Below are positions 7,437-15,897 of a stretch of DNA of 64,000 nt, piece after piece (within the stretch, counting starts at the first letter, position 1; each line of letters starts with the position of its first letter). The position numbers and the translations under genes were made by a program. Below the pieces are notes generated by a model. It was not told the origin of the DNA, did no database searches, and saw nothing but the letters and a program-made list of their open reading frames with translations. The stretch covers positions 291,828 through 355,827 of the forward strand of contig NZ_JAENHP010000008.1 in assembly GCF_016834655.1 (NCBI RefSeq), given 5' to 3'. This DNA comes from Paractinoplanes ovalisporus (GTDB lineage Bacteria > Actinomycetota > Actinomycetes > Mycobacteriales > Micromonosporaceae).

Positions 7437-8312
7437 TCAGACCTTGAGATAGAAGCGCAGCGTGACCCACGCCGTGACGGCGCTGACCAGGGCACCGACG
7501 CCGGCGAGCAGCGGCAGCATGAGCCACACGTTGCCGTTGTCGATCGGCGTCAGGATGTTCGTGAGCGCCTGCAACTTGTTGTCGAACAGCACGATCTTGC
7601 TGACGAACAGGGCGACGAAGCCGAGCACCGCGCCGATCAGGCCGGCGACCACCGCCTCGAGCACGAACGGCGCCTGGATGAACCAGTTCGACGCGCCGAC
7701 CAGCTTCATGACGGCGACCTCGCGGCGCTTGCTGTACGCGGCGACCTGGATCGTGTTTCCGACCAGCAGCAGCGCGGCCAACGCCATCACCCCCGCGACC
7801 ACCAGCGCACCGACCTGGATGGCGTTGAAGATGTTGAACACCTTGTCGAGCAGCGCACGCTGGTCGATGATGTCCTGAATGCCCTCCATCGGGCTCATCT
7901 GGTCGGTGAACGTCTTGTAGGTCTCGGGGTTCTTCAGCTTGACCCGGAACGACTCAGGCAGGCTGTTGGGGCCGACCGACTTGACGAACTCGGGCGAGTC
8001 CTTCCACAGCTCCTGGAACCGCTTGAGGGCTTCCTCACGGGTCTCGTAGGTCTTCCCGGCGACCAGAGGGTTGGACGAGATCGCGCTGTCGATCGCCGTG
8101 CGCTGGGCCTCGGTGACGTCGGTGCGAAGGAAGATCGAGACCTCGATCTCGCCGTAGTAGTAGTTCTTCATCTGGTCGACCTGCATGTAGAGCAGCACAC
8201 TCGCGCCCAGCATGGTCAGCGAGACCGACATGGTGATGATCATGGCGACCGTCATCGTGACGTTGCGCCACAGGCCCACCAGGACCTCGTTGAGGACGTA
8301 CTTCAAGCGCAT
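7437..8312 (-). CDS. ftsX: Cell division protein FtsX
   Basis: This 291-residue integral membrane protein has one N-terminal helix (about 20-43), an extracytoplasmic domain (about 45-165, starting YGEIEVSIFLRTDVT), and three further helices (about 170-190, 215-240, 265-285). SKRREVAVMKLVGASNWFIQ is the conserved coupling segment that contacts FtsE. It forms the FtsEX complex, which transmits ATP hydrolysis to cell-wall hydrolases rather than transporting a substrate. The ftsE stop lies 64 bases upstream. Confidence 0.96.
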   Translation of the reverse strand: MRLKYVLNEVLVGLWRNVTMTVAMIITMSVSLTMLGASVLLYMQVDQMKNYYYGEIEVSIFLRTDVTEAQRTAIDSAISSNPLVAGKTYETREEALKRFQELWKDSPEFVKSVGPNSLPESFRVKLKNPETYKTFTDQMSPMEGIQDIIDQRALLDKVFNIFNAIQVGALVVAGVMALAALLLVGNTIQVAAYSKRREVAVMKLVGASNWFIQAPFVLEAVVAGLIGAVLGFVALFVSKIVLFDNKLQALTNILTPIDNGNVWLMLPLLAGVGALVSAVTAWVTLRFYLKV

Positions 8313-8376
8313 CGGGGGGTTCCTTCCGGGACTCCGCGCATTTCAGGTTCAGTCTGGGGAATGGACGGAGCCGGGC

Positions 8377-9057
8377 TCAGCCGTAGACGCCGCGAGCCTG
8401 GTCGCGGACGATGCGGCCACTCTCGATCTCGATGACGCGGCGGCGCATCTGGTTCACGATGTTGGAGTCGTGGGTGACCATGACGACCGTCGTGCCGGTG
8501 CGGTTGATCCGGTCCAGCAATCGCATGATCTCGATCGACGTGTCCGGGTCGAGGTTTCCGGTGGGCTCGTCGGCGAGCAGGATCAGCGGGCGGTTCACAA
8601 AAGCCCGGGCGACCGCGACACGCTGCTGTTCACCACCGGAGAGCTCGTGGGGGTAGCGGTGCTCCTTGCCGCCGAGGCCGACCAGTTCGAGAACCTCGGG
8701 CACGACCCGCCGGGAGACGGCCTTGGTCTTGCCGATGACCTCCAGGGCGAAGGCCACGTTCTCGTACGCGGTGCGGTTGGGCAGCAGGCGGAAATCCTGG
8801 AACACGCAGCCGATGGAGCGGCGGAAGTGAGGGATCTTCCAGGATCGGATGGAGGTGACGTCCTTGGCGTTCACCATCACCTTGCCCTGCGTGGGCGACA
8901 CCTCGTGCAGCAGAAGCTTGATGATGGTCGACTTGCCGGAACCGGAGGGGCCGATGAAGAAGACGAACTCACCCTTCTCGATACCGACGCTGACATCGTC
9001 CAGCGACGGCCGAGACGCCTTCGGGTACGTCTTCGTCACGTTCTCGAGCTGAATCAC
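8377..9057 (-). CDS. ftsE: Cell division ATP-binding protein FtsE
   Basis: This encodes 226 residues starting at a GTG (9057) as VIQLENVTKTYP, the normal FtsE start. Motifs include Walker A GPSGSGKS, the Q-loop VFQDFRLLP, the signature LSGGEQQRVAVARA, Walker B ILLADEPTGNLD and the H-loop VMVTHD. It is the cytoplasmic ATPase of FtsEX, co-transcribed with ftsX. A longer upstream frame exists, but nothing in it resembles the family. Confidence 0.97.
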   Translation of the reverse strand: MIQLENVTKTYPKASRPSLDDVSVGIEKGEFVFFIGPSGSGKSTIIKLLLHEVSPTQGKVMVNAKDVTSIRSWKIPHFRRSIGCVFQDFRLLPNRTAYENVAFALEVIGKTKAVSRRVVPEVLELVGLGGKEHRYPHELSGGEQQRVAVARAFVNRPLILLADEPTGNLDPDTSIEIMRLLDRINRTGTTVVMVTHDSNIVNQMRRRVIEIESGRIVRDQARGVYG

Positions 9058-9205
9058 GGGAACGGAGTCTACGCGGTGTAACGAAAACGCCAACCCCGCC
9101 GGGTCCGCCATTCTGCGCGTCCGGTGAAGAAACTCAACCCCCGGACGACGGCGGCCCACCGTTCGTCCGGGAGCCGTCGCCGTCCGTAGACGATCTTGCC
9201 GGGCG

Positions 9206-10324
9206 TTACGCCGAGGCGGCCTTCTGCGACTGCTTGCGCCAGCGGATGCCGGCCTCGATGAACTCGTCGAGGTCGCCGTCGAAAACGTTCGACGGGTTGC
9301 CCGTCTCCTGCTCAGTGCGCAGATCCTTGACCATCTGGTAGGGGTGCAGCACGTACGACCGCATCTGGTCACCCCATGATCCGGTGGTGTCCTGCTTGAG
9401 GCCCGCGAGCTTCGCCTCTTCCTCCTGGCGCTTGCGCTCGAGCAGCCGCGCCTGGAGCACGCGCATGGCCGAGGCCTTGTTCTGAAGCTGCGACTTCTCG
9501 TTCTGACACGTCACGACGATGCCGGTCGGAATGTGCGTCAGCCGCACAGCGGAGTCGGTGGTGTTAACGCTCTGTCCACCAGGACCCGACGAACGGTAGA
9601 CGTCGACGCGGAGCTCGTTCTCGGGGATGTCGATGTGGTCGGTCTGCTCGACCACGGGCATCACCTCGACGCCGGCGAAGCTCGTCTGGCGGCGGCCCTG
9701 GTTGTCGAACGGGCTGATCCGCACCAGGCGGTGGGTGCCCGATTCCACACTCAACGTCCCATAGGCGTACGGGACCTTGACCGCGAAGGTGGCCGACTTG
9801 AGCCCCGCCTCTTCGGCGTAGGAGGTGTCGTAGACCTCGGTGGGGTACCCGTGCCGCTCGGCCCAGCGCAGGTACATCCGCATGAGCATCTCGGCGAAGT
9901 CGGCCGCGTCGACACCGCCGGCGCCGGCCCGGATCGCCACCACTGCTTCGCGGGAGTCGTACTCCCCCGAGAGCAGGGTGCGTACTTCCATCTCCTCGAT
10001 GGCCTTGCCCAGCCCGACGATCTCTTCACCGACCTCGTCGAGGGAGTCGGCGTCGTCCTCCGACTGGGCCAGCTCGAGAAGGGTGTTGGCGTCGTCGAGA
10101 CGCGAACGCAGACGCTCCAGACGCGAGATCTCGCCGGAGACGTACGAAAGGCGGCTGTTGACCTCTTGCGCCCGGGTCTGGTCGTCCCACAGGTCGGGTG
10201 CGGACGCCTGCTCCTCGAGGTCCGCCTTGTCGCGCCGCAGCTTGTCGACGTCCAGGACGTTCTCGATATTGCGCAGGGTGGCGTCGAGGGTCTTGAGTTG
10301 CTCGGGATAGTCGGCAGCGGTCAC
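9206..10324 (-). CDS. prfB: Peptide chain release factor 2
   Basis: This encodes 372 residues from a GTG at 10324 (VTAADYPEQLKTLDATLRNI, a typical actinobacterial RF2 start). The SPF-type stop recognition motif is in RISPFDNQGRRQTSF. The universal GGQ is in SSGPGGQSVNTTDSAVRLTH. RF2 releases peptides at UGA and UAA. The frame is uninterrupted, so the programmed +1 frameshift used by many other bacteria is absent, as is usual in actinobacteria. It heads the prfB-ftsE-ftsX block. Confidence 0.97.
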   Translation of the reverse strand: MTAADYPEQLKTLDATLRNIENVLDVDKLRRDKADLEEQASAPDLWDDQTRAQEVNSRLSYVSGEISRLERLRSRLDDANTLLELAQSEDDADSLDEVGEEIVGLGKAIEEMEVRTLLSGEYDSREAVVAIRAGAGGVDAADFAEMLMRMYLRWAERHGYPTEVYDTSYAEEAGLKSATFAVKVPYAYGTLSVESGTHRLVRISPFDNQGRRQTSFAGVEVMPVVEQTDHIDIPENELRVDVYRSSGPGGQSVNTTDSAVRLTHIPTGIVVTCQNEKSQLQNKASAMRVLQARLLERKRQEEEAKLAGLKQDTTGSWGDQMRSYVLHPYQMVKDLRTEQETGNPSNVFDGDLDEFIEAGIRWRKQSQKAASA

Positions 10325-10388
10325 AACAGTCAAGACTACGCCGCCCCGCACAGAAAGCTGGTCGGGGCGGCGCAGTATCAGTCGGAGG

Positions 10389-10904
10389 TCAGCCGGCCGG
10401 AGCGATCTTGAGCCAGCTCAGCGCCGCCTTGTGATAGGCGACGGCGAACTCGAGGGCCGCGGCGCCGTACTGGTCGCCCGCCTTCTTGGCCTCCTTCGCC
10501 TGTTCCTTGGCCATCGCCATGGCCTCGGCGTGGTACTCACTGGCACCGCTGTAGAGGGTTTGCAACTGGGTACCGCTGTGCTGCTCGCCGAAGGCGACCC
10601 GCAGCGCGACCGGGTTGCGCAGTGCATCCCGGCCCGGGGCCTCGGCAAGCCACCGGCTGAAGGCTCGCTTGCCGGCGGCGGTGATGGCGTAGGGCTGGCT
10701 TGATCGGGGGCCGGGTTTGCCGAGACGGACGTAGCCCATTTCGGCGAGAACCGGCAATTCGCGGTAGACCTGGCTCCGCGTCATCGACCAGTATGGCCCG
10801 AGACGGCGTTCGGCAGCCGCCATGAGCTGTCCGCCGGTCATCGGCCCCTCGTGAAGCAGGCCGAGCAGTGCGGCAGCCGTGGGATTGATTTGAGAGTCGG
10901 GCAT
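10389..10904 (-). CDS. PadR-family transcriptional regulator
   Basis: This 171-residue protein opens INPTAAALLGLLHEGPMTGG. The winged helix includes YWSMTRSQVYRELPVLAEMG and the wing segment SQPYAITAAGKRAFSRWLAE. A C-terminal dimerisation region of about 85 residues contains an Ala/Lys-rich helix (AMAMAKEQAKEAKKAG). The ATG at 10904 gives the usual domain start; an in-frame upstream extension has no support. The inducer and targets are unknown. Confidence 0.88.
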   Translation of the reverse strand: MPDSQINPTAAALLGLLHEGPMTGGQLMAAAERRLGPYWSMTRSQVYRELPVLAEMGYVRLGKPGPRSSQPYAITAAGKRAFSRWLAEAPGRDALRNPVALRVAFGEQHSGTQLQTLYSGASEYHAEAMAMAKEQAKEAKKAGDQYGAAALEFAVAYHKAALSWLKIAPAG

Positions 10905-11248
10905 GCCTTCTAAGCTGCCACTTTGTAGCGCCGACGTCCAGGATTTCGCCCGATCCGTCCAGTTTGCGTCTCCACAAGCGACTGTCCCGCACAGACAGTC
11001 CGACCACGAGGGTCGAGACGGCGCGTTCTCCCGAAAATCTGGCTCTTGACCAGCTAAAATGGTCCTAGCCAAACGGTCAGACGGCGATGCCGGGCAGGAA
11101 ATACCCGAAAACCGGACAGACGGCCCCTCCGGAACGGGTACGTTCCCAACAATCACGACAATCGACTCCGTTTTGCCACCGGTGACGTGGCTCCGGGCCC
11201 TTTCGGGGTCACTCCGGCCCCGGAGGATCGCCGCGTACCCTGAGCCTC
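10905..11248. promoter_or_regulatory. Divergent promoter region, PadR gene / membrane-protein gene
   Basis: These 344 bases lie between the divergent starts. A small inverted repeat GACCA-N7-TGGTC at 11048-11064 overlaps an AT-rich GCTAAAA core and might be an operator. A palindromic CTCCGGCCCCGGAG lies near 11211-11224, close to the downstream start. No coding frame was recognised. Confidence 0.4.
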
Positions 11249-12334
11249 ATGTCATCCCAGGAGGTCGCACCGGCCCCGAAGCCGGCTGCCGCCGCCACGT
11301 CGAACGGTTTTCTTCTGGCGGCGCTCACGCTGATCTGGATGGGCGCCATGCTCTGGTCGGCGCGCGCCACGATCACCGGCCGCATCGACGCCGAGATGGA
11401 AGTGACCTCCACGGCATACGCGTTGCCCGGCGCCATCTCGGCCGCCCTCGTCACCGGGTCCACGGTGGCGCTCGCGGTCCTGGCGCTGATGAGCCGCCGC
11501 GGTGAGCTCGGCGCGAGCACCCGCTTCGCGATCGCCACCGGCAGCGGCCTGCTCGTCGGCGTGCTCGGCGCGCTGGTCATCGTCACGATCAACACCGAGG
11601 GCTGGCTGTACGCCGTGACCGGCGGCACGGTCGCCGCGGCCGCCACGATCGGCGGGGCGCTGGCCGGCTTCCGCATCCCCCGGGTGGTCAACGCGGTGGG
11701 CTGGGCCTCGGTGGCCGTGTTCGTGGTCGGGTTCGTGCTGAGCTTCTTCCAGGGCCCGCTGCTCGACGCGCTCAGCTCCAGCGAGACGCGCTCACAGGCC
11801 AACGCTTCACAGTGGTATTCGTACGGCCAGGGTGTGCTCAGTGGTCTCGCGGCCGGCCTGATGTCCTACCAGGTTCTTCGCCGGGCGCGTCGCCGCTCGG
11901 ACGAGTTGGACGTGCCGTGGCCGTTCTACGGTCTCGCCGGGGCCGGCGCCGGCCTGCTGCTGGTGGTCGCCGAGATCCTGACCCGTACGGCCGGCAGCCG
12001 GGTGCTCGACCTGGCGGGCCGGGTGAGCGAGCTCGAGACCGTGGTCCAGCAGATGCTGAGCGGGGCCCGCCTGAACAGCGCCCTGATCATCCTGTTCGTC
12101 GGAGCTTTGTCCGCCACGATCGCGGTGGGCCGCACGATCAGCCCCGCTGCCGAGGAAGAGGACGAGCCCGCCGCGCCCGCGCCGAAGCCGACCGCCGCCT
12201 CCAAGCCGGCCGCTTCCGAGCCGGCCGCTTCTGAGCCGGCCGAGTCCTCCGACGAGGACGAGGACAGCGATGACGAGCCGTCCGCGGGTGGCGCGCCCGT
12301 CAAGTCCCAGGCCCGGCCGTCCAGCGCTTCCTGA
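11249..12334 (+). CDS. Multi-spanning membrane protein of unknown function
   Basis: This 361-residue protein has about seven predicted transmembrane helices (for example LLAALTLIWMGAMLW, ALVTGSTVALAVLALM, GLLVGVLGALVIVTI, VAVFVVGFVLSFF and LILFVGALSATIAVG-type segments). A polar tail follows from about 300, with KPAASEPAASEPAE repeats and a Ser/Asp/Glu run. No family motif was recognised. The last codons (QARPSSAS then TGA) recur 79 bases further on as a 23-base exact copy. Confidence 0.75.
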   Translation: MSSQEVAPAPKPAAAATSNGFLLAALTLIWMGAMLWSARATITGRIDAEMEVTSTAYALPGAISAALVTGSTVALAVLALMSRRGELGASTRFAIATGSGLLVGVLGALVIVTINTEGWLYAVTGGTVAAAATIGGALAGFRIPRVVNAVGWASVAVFVVGFVLSFFQGPLLDALSSSETRSQANASQWYSYGQGVLSGLAAGLMSYQVLRRARRRSDELDVPWPFYGLAGAGAGLLLVVAEILTRTAGSRVLDLAGRVSELETVVQQMLSGARLNSALIILFVGALSATIAVGRTISPAAEEEDEPAAPAPKPTAASKPAASEPAASEPAESSDEDEDSDDEPSAGGAPVKSQARPSSAS

Positions 12335-12407
12335 CCCTCCGCACCGCGTGGCGCCGAACCGCTTCCCGGCGGCGGCGTGTTCGGCCCAGGCCCGGCCGTC
12401 CAGCGCT
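12306..12407. repeat. Gene-end duplication downstream of the 11249-12334 gene
   Basis: A 23-base sequence at the 3' end of the gene (12306-12328) is repeated exactly at 12385-12407. The copy reads QARPSSAP then TAA where the gene reads QARPSSAS then TGA. The 79-base offset puts the copy out of frame with the gene. Confidence 0.85.
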
Positions 12408-12497
12408 CCGTAACCACTTTCCTGTGGTGCCCGCGCCTTGGGGCGGCTCCGAGCGTGCTGAATGCCGCATCGCGGCGACGTGCTCGGGCCGGGCTTC

Positions 12498-13007
12498 CTA
12501 GATGAGCTCGTCGAGCTCGGTCACCGCGTACCACTCCAACTCGTGGTCCTCGGCGCCGTCGACGGTGAACTGGGCGTCGGGGTCGCCCGCGGCCGCCTCG
12601 TCGACCACCTCGGCGGCCGCTGCCACCGACTCGGCCGCGTCCGCACTGTCGACGTGGATCGAGGCGACCTCTTTGATCGACACCGGCTGCGGCAGCCTCA
12701 CGGTGCTCGACCCGAGCTCGACGTCTTCCCGCACGAGCGCCGTCGACGGCACGTCGGCCGAGACCACAACACGCCGGCGAGGGGCCTCGGCGTCGAGGCG
12801 CAGCAGGTGGAGCGCACCCTGGGCGGCCCGCGTGAAGGCGACGTATTCCAGCTCCTCCTCGTCGCCCTCGGCATACCACTCCCGGAGCGCGGGCGTCACG
12901 GCGTGCGCCTCCAGCGGCCCGGCCCCCAGCTGCCCGTCGGCCCGCAGGGCAGCCAGCATCGGCACGGTGGCCGGCACATAGACCCGGACCAGCTCGGTGA
13001 TCGGCAC
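12498..13007 (-). CDS. DUF6912-like protein
   Basis: This encodes 169 residues from the GTG at 13007, which has a GGAGGA motif 4 bases upstream; the same frame is open for another 174 bases. The N-terminal VRVYVPATVPMLAALRADGQL is the hallmark of this small actinobacterial family. YVAFTRAAQGALHLLRLDAE and RRRVVVSADVP follow, and the tail is acidic (EVVDEAAAGDPDAQ, ELEWYAVTELDELI). It is a soluble cytoplasmic protein of unknown function. Confidence 0.75.
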   Translation of the reverse strand: MPITELVRVYVPATVPMLAALRADGQLGAGPLEAHAVTPALREWYAEGDEEELEYVAFTRAAQGALHLLRLDAEAPRRRVVVSADVPSTALVREDVELGSSTVRLPQPVSIKEVASIHVDSADAAESVAAAAEVVDEAAAGDPDAQFTVDGAEDHELEWYAVTELDELI

Positions 13008-13115
13008 GTCTCCTCCAGCGGTTGGACCGTCCCCGTAGTACACCGCCACAGCAGTCCGGGGTAGGCCCATTCCACCAGTCGTGTCCGTATCGTGGCCCGC
13101 CGGGTCGTCCAAGCC

Positions 13116-13142
13116 TGTGGACAACCCGGCAATGTGGATAAC
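13116..13142. promoter_or_regulatory. Pair of DnaA-box-like 9-mers, locus 1
   Basis: TGTGGACAAC (13116-13125) and TGTGGATAAC (13133-13142) contain the reverse complements of TTGTCCACA and TTATCCACA, the DnaA boxes of high-GC actinobacteria and the classic consensus. They lie in direct orientation, 17 bp start to start. The same order and spacing recur at 29516-29542. This is not oriC: there is no dnaA/dnaN context and only two boxes. Confidence 0.6.
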
Positions 13143-13298
13143 TCCGGGCACCGCGCCACCGTCGAGTAGGGTCAGCCCCATCTATTTTCCCTGGGTGGGC
13201 GGGGGAGGCGGCGGCTGCTCCAGAAAATAGATCTTGTCGGCGTGACGAGGCGGCCGGGCGGCTCGGACGCGGGGAGCCGCAGCCGGCAGCCAAGTCGA

Positions 13299-13506
13299 TA
13301 ACCAGCCGCACGCCACGGCGACGGGCAGCCACAGCCGGCAGCCAAGGCGATCGCCAACCGCACGCCACGGCGACGCGGAGCCACAGCCGGCAGCCAAGGC
13401 GATCACCAACCGCACGCCACGGCGACGGGGAGCCGCTGCCGGCTGCCAACCGCACCCCACGGCGACCGGTACGGCGGCGGCCCTGGTCGATCAGCAACCG
13501 CACGCG
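13299..13506. repeat. 52-bp tandem repeat array derived from the rhodanese gene end
   Basis: Repeats of the motif tCnCCAACCGCACGCC begin at 13299, 13351 and 13403 (exact 52-bp period), with a degenerate copy near 13443. The copy at 13491 is the 3' end of the rhodanese gene itself, including its stop. The intervening part is CACGGCGACGnGGAGCCACA followed by GCCGGCAGCCAAGGCGA. The array occupies the space between the rhodanese stop and the DnaA-box pair. Confidence 0.8.
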
Positions 13507-13970
13507 TCGGCGGCGAGGGCGATGGTGACCGGGCCTGCGGCGAGAGCCACGGGAGCCGTACGCGGGTCGGGCGGGGAAGCCACCTCACCGGCGGGGGTAA
13601 GGACGGGGAAGCCCTCGCGGATCCAATACTCGATGCCGCCGATCATTTCGCGGACGTCGTAGCCGAGCCGGGCCAGCGCCAGCGCCGCGCGGGTGGCGCC
13701 GTTGCAACCGGGACCCCAGCAGTACGTCACTACGGGCACTGCGGGGTCGAGGAGCTCGCGGGCGCGGGCGGGGATGTCGGCGGTCGGCAGGTGCAGGGCT
13801 CCGGGGATGTGGGCCTGGTCCCAGGCGGGCCGCGCGCGGGAGTCGATCAGCACGAAGCCCGGTGCGCCGGTCGACAGCGCCGCCCGTACGTCGGAAACAT
13901 CGGTCTGGAAGGCGAGCAGAGCCTCGAAGAACGAAACTGCGGCGCCCGTACGGGTGGAGATCGTCGTCAT
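13491..13970 (-). CDS. Rhodanese-domain protein
   Basis: This single rhodanese domain (159 residues) starts at ATG 13970. The CDC25/rhodanese-like motifs are FVLIDSRARPAWDQAHIPGA and the active-site loop VVTYCWGPGCNGATRAAL, with catalytic Cys84 and a second Cys at 89. It may transfer sulfane sulfur or act in redox chemistry; the substrate is unknown. The C-terminus ends ADACGC. The gene is divergent from an Lrp-type regulator, which may control it. Its 3' end seeds the 52-bp array just downstream. Confidence 0.88.
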   Translation of the reverse strand: MTTISTRTGAAVSFFEALLAFQTDVSDVRAALSTGAPGFVLIDSRARPAWDQAHIPGALHLPTADIPARARELLDPAVPVVTYCWGPGCNGATRAALALARLGYDVREMIGGIEYWIREGFPVLTPAGEVASPPDPRTAPVALAAGPVTIALAADACGC

Positions 13971-14055
13971 GGCACACCACGCTAGGTGCGCGGACGCGGT
14001 CGTTACATGGTCGTTCCCCGGCACATCTGGCGTAATGCCGGGGAAAGGCGCTTAG

Positions 14056-14520
14056 ATGGCCGCCATGACCACGGATTTCGCGCTGGACCGGACGGACTGG
14101 CAGCTGTTGACCGAGCTGCAGAAGGACGGCCGGTCGTCGTTCGCCGAGCTCGCCCGGGCCGTGGCGATGTCACCCAGCGCCGTGGCCGAGCGGATCCGCC
14201 GGCTCGAGGAGGCGGGTGTGATCGCGGGCTACCGGGCCAGCCTCGACCCCGAACGTGTGGGTTTGCAGGTGATGGCCTTCGTTCGCCTGCGTTATCCGAC
14301 CGGCAACTACCGGCCGTTCCACGCGCTGCTCGATTCGACGCCCGAGATCGTCGAGGCCCACCACGTCACCGGTGAGGACTGCTTCGTGCTCAAGGTGCTG
14401 GCCCGATCGATGCGGCACCTCGAAGAGATCACCGGCCGCATCTCGGGGCTGGGGGCCGTCACAACCAGCGTGGTCTATTCGAGCCCGCTCACCGGCCGCG
14501 CCATTGCCCCGCCGGAGTGA
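14056..14520 (+). CDS. Lrp/AsnC-family regulator
   Basis: This 154-residue protein could also start at the ATG at 14065. Its N-terminal helix-turn-helix (LDRTDWQLLTELQKDGRSSF, then SPSAVAERIRRLEEAGVIAGY) is followed by a RAM/AsnC ligand-binding domain with the conserved turn HHVTGEDCFVLKVLA. It belongs to the feast/famine regulators, which form octamers and respond to amino acids. It is divergent from the rhodanese gene across 85 bases and is likely to act there. The effector is unknown. Confidence 0.9.
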   Translation: MAAMTTDFALDRTDWQLLTELQKDGRSSFAELARAVAMSPSAVAERIRRLEEAGVIAGYRASLDPERVGLQVMAFVRLRYPTGNYRPFHALLDSTPEIVEAHHVTGEDCFVLKVLARSMRHLEEITGRISGLGAVTTSVVYSSPLTGRAIAPPE

Positions 14521-14578
14521 CGCTTTCCGCGGGAAACGATGGCAAACTGAGGCAACCGTCCGAGACCAGGAGGTGACC

Positions 14579-14809
14579 GTGGCCGAGCCGCGTTTCCTGC
14601 TGCTGACCGACGTCGCCACCGAGCTGAACGTCTCGGAGTCGCAGGTCTACCACATGGTCCGCAGCGGTGAGCTGCCCGCGATCAAGATCGGCGGCCGGGG
14701 TCAGTGGCGTGTCGAGCGCGCCCGGCTCGAGCAGTACATCGAGGAGAAGTACGCCGAGACGGCCGCCTGGGTGGCGCACAACCCGCTGAACGCGTCCGAG
14801 CCCGAGTAG
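14579..14809 (+). CDS. BldC-like excisionase/MerR-type DNA-binding protein
   Basis: This 76-residue protein starts at a GTG (14579) behind a strong AGGAGGTGA ribosome binding site. FLLLTDVATELNVSESQVYH then MVRSGELPAIKIGGRGQWRV is the winged helix of the excisionase-like BldC family, and RLEQYIEEKYAET follows. BldC in streptomycetes controls the timing of development. The short length and absence of a sensor domain fit that group. The last codons (NASEPE) are echoed in three 28-bp copies downstream. Confidence 0.85.
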   Translation: MAEPRFLLLTDVATELNVSESQVYHMVRSGELPAIKIGGRGQWRVERARLEQYIEEKYAETAAWVAHNPLNASEPE

Positions 14810-14915
14810 CCCGCCAAACGCGTCCGAGCCTGAGTGGCTGGCCCGCCGAACTCGTACGAGCCCGAGTCATAGCCGGCCGCCCATGTCACGAACCTGCTGA
14901 ACACGTCCGAACCGG
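14782..14915. repeat. 28-bp copies of the BldC-like gene end
   Basis: The gene end (14782-14809) is followed directly by a 28-bp copy at 14810-14837, by another at 14842-14869 after a 4-base gap, and by a degenerate fourth near 14893-14915. The copies still spell NASEPE and NSYEPE, with CCC/CCT synonymous change. The 28-bp step shifts frame, so they do not extend the protein. Confidence 0.85.
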
Positions 14916-15050
14916 CCGGAGAAGGACGCCCGATTCATCCCTCTTCCCGCCAGGATCAGATGGATCTCCCTGCGCGTTGACCCCAGCTCTGCCTTGCTTT
15001 CAGAATCGCTGTCACAGGCAAACGAAGGCAAACGCAAGGTCAACTCAACG

Positions 15051-15641
15051 ATGGGGTGGTGCGGCGCGATGCAGAGGACGCTGGAGGCAACCCGGAACGG
15101 GCCACGGTCCGCGATCAGCCTGAGACCCACGCCGCGCTGCGAGCCACCGTTCGACGACGAGCTGGAGCCCACCGTCTGGGCCACCGCCCAGCAGCTGGCG
15201 CTCGACTGGCCGTCCCAGCGCGCCACGCCCGACGCGGCGCGGGAGCCGGCGATCCCGCCGCAGCACTCCCCCATCGCCGGGGCGTCGGCCGAGGCCAAGC
15301 TTGCCGTACGCCGTTTCGTGGCCACCTGTGTCGAGGTGCTGAACGGTCATCGCCCGGCGGCCCATCTGCGTCGCCTGTCCAGCCCCATGGATGCCCAGTC
15401 GGTGGTGGCCCAGGGCATGGCGGCGGCGCACCGGGTGGCCGACTTCCGCCGTGCCCGCGGTCGCCGCCCCACGCGCCGGGTCTCCCCCGTCGCCGTCATC
15501 CACGTGCGCCTGTGCGAGCCCCGGCCCGGCGCCGTCGAGGCCGCCGTCGCCCTGGTCACCGGTGAACGCACGTGGGCCCTGGCCCTGCGCCTGGAGCTGC
15601 ACCAGGATTCCTGGCGGGCCACCACGCTCCGCCTGATCTGA
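15051..15641 (+). CDS. Rv3235-like protein of unknown function
   Basis: This encodes about 196 residues if the ATG at 15051 is used. A TTG at 14994 and an ATG at 15069 are alternatives, and none has a strong ribosome binding site. The conserved C-terminal half has AKLAVRRFVATCVEVLNGHR, HLRRLSSP, VAVIHVRLCEPRPGAVEAAV and ALALRLELHQDSWRATTLRL. This is the pattern of the actinobacterial Rv3235 family, found near secA and the mtrAB cluster, as here. The N-terminal 60 residues are poorly conserved in type. A cytoplasmic location is likely; the function is unknown. Confidence 0.7.
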   Translation: MGWCGAMQRTLEATRNGPRSAISLRPTPRCEPPFDDELEPTVWATAQQLALDWPSQRATPDAAREPAIPPQHSPIAGASAEAKLAVRRFVATCVEVLNGHRPAAHLRRLSSPMDAQSVVAQGMAAAHRVADFRRARGRRPTRRVSPVAVIHVRLCEPRPGAVEAAVALVTGERTWALALRLELHQDSWRATTLRLI

Positions 15642-15897
15642 CGGTCCAAGACACCCGGGGCGCCTGCCGACCACGCCCGGCAGTGGGCGTCCCGGGCCAC
15701 AACGGCGCGCGGCGGATGACCCGAAGCGGGCGCCGAAGCGAGCACGAACCAGGAACGATCGGCCCCGAAAACACGACGCCCACACGCGGCCGACGACACG
15801 AGCCGGGCGCCGAAGCGGGCGCTGACCGGGAACCCGCCCAACCCGAAGAACACGACATCCGCGAGGCGGAACGCACACCCGAAGGCAGCGAGAACGG
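15642..15897. repeat. Intergenic stretch with an imperfect 77-bp duplication
   Basis: GGGCGCCGAAGCG occurs at 15728 and again at 15805. Diverged similarity (GGAACn, CCGAAnAACACGAC) continues for about 60 bases after each. No gene was recognised. It separates the convergent ends of the Rv3235-like gene and secA. Confidence 0.5.

Noticed and set aside
9206..10324. A programmed frameshift in prfB
   Set aside because: The frame is continuous from GTG to stop, with no in-frame UGA near codon 26.
13116..13142. A replication origin
   Set aside because: Only two DnaA-box-like sites, no AT-rich unwinding element and no dnaA/dnaN/gyrB neighbours.
13299..13506. A possible CRISPR array
   Set aside because: Units are contiguous 52-bp repeats with no unique spacers, no cas genes, and they copy a gene end.
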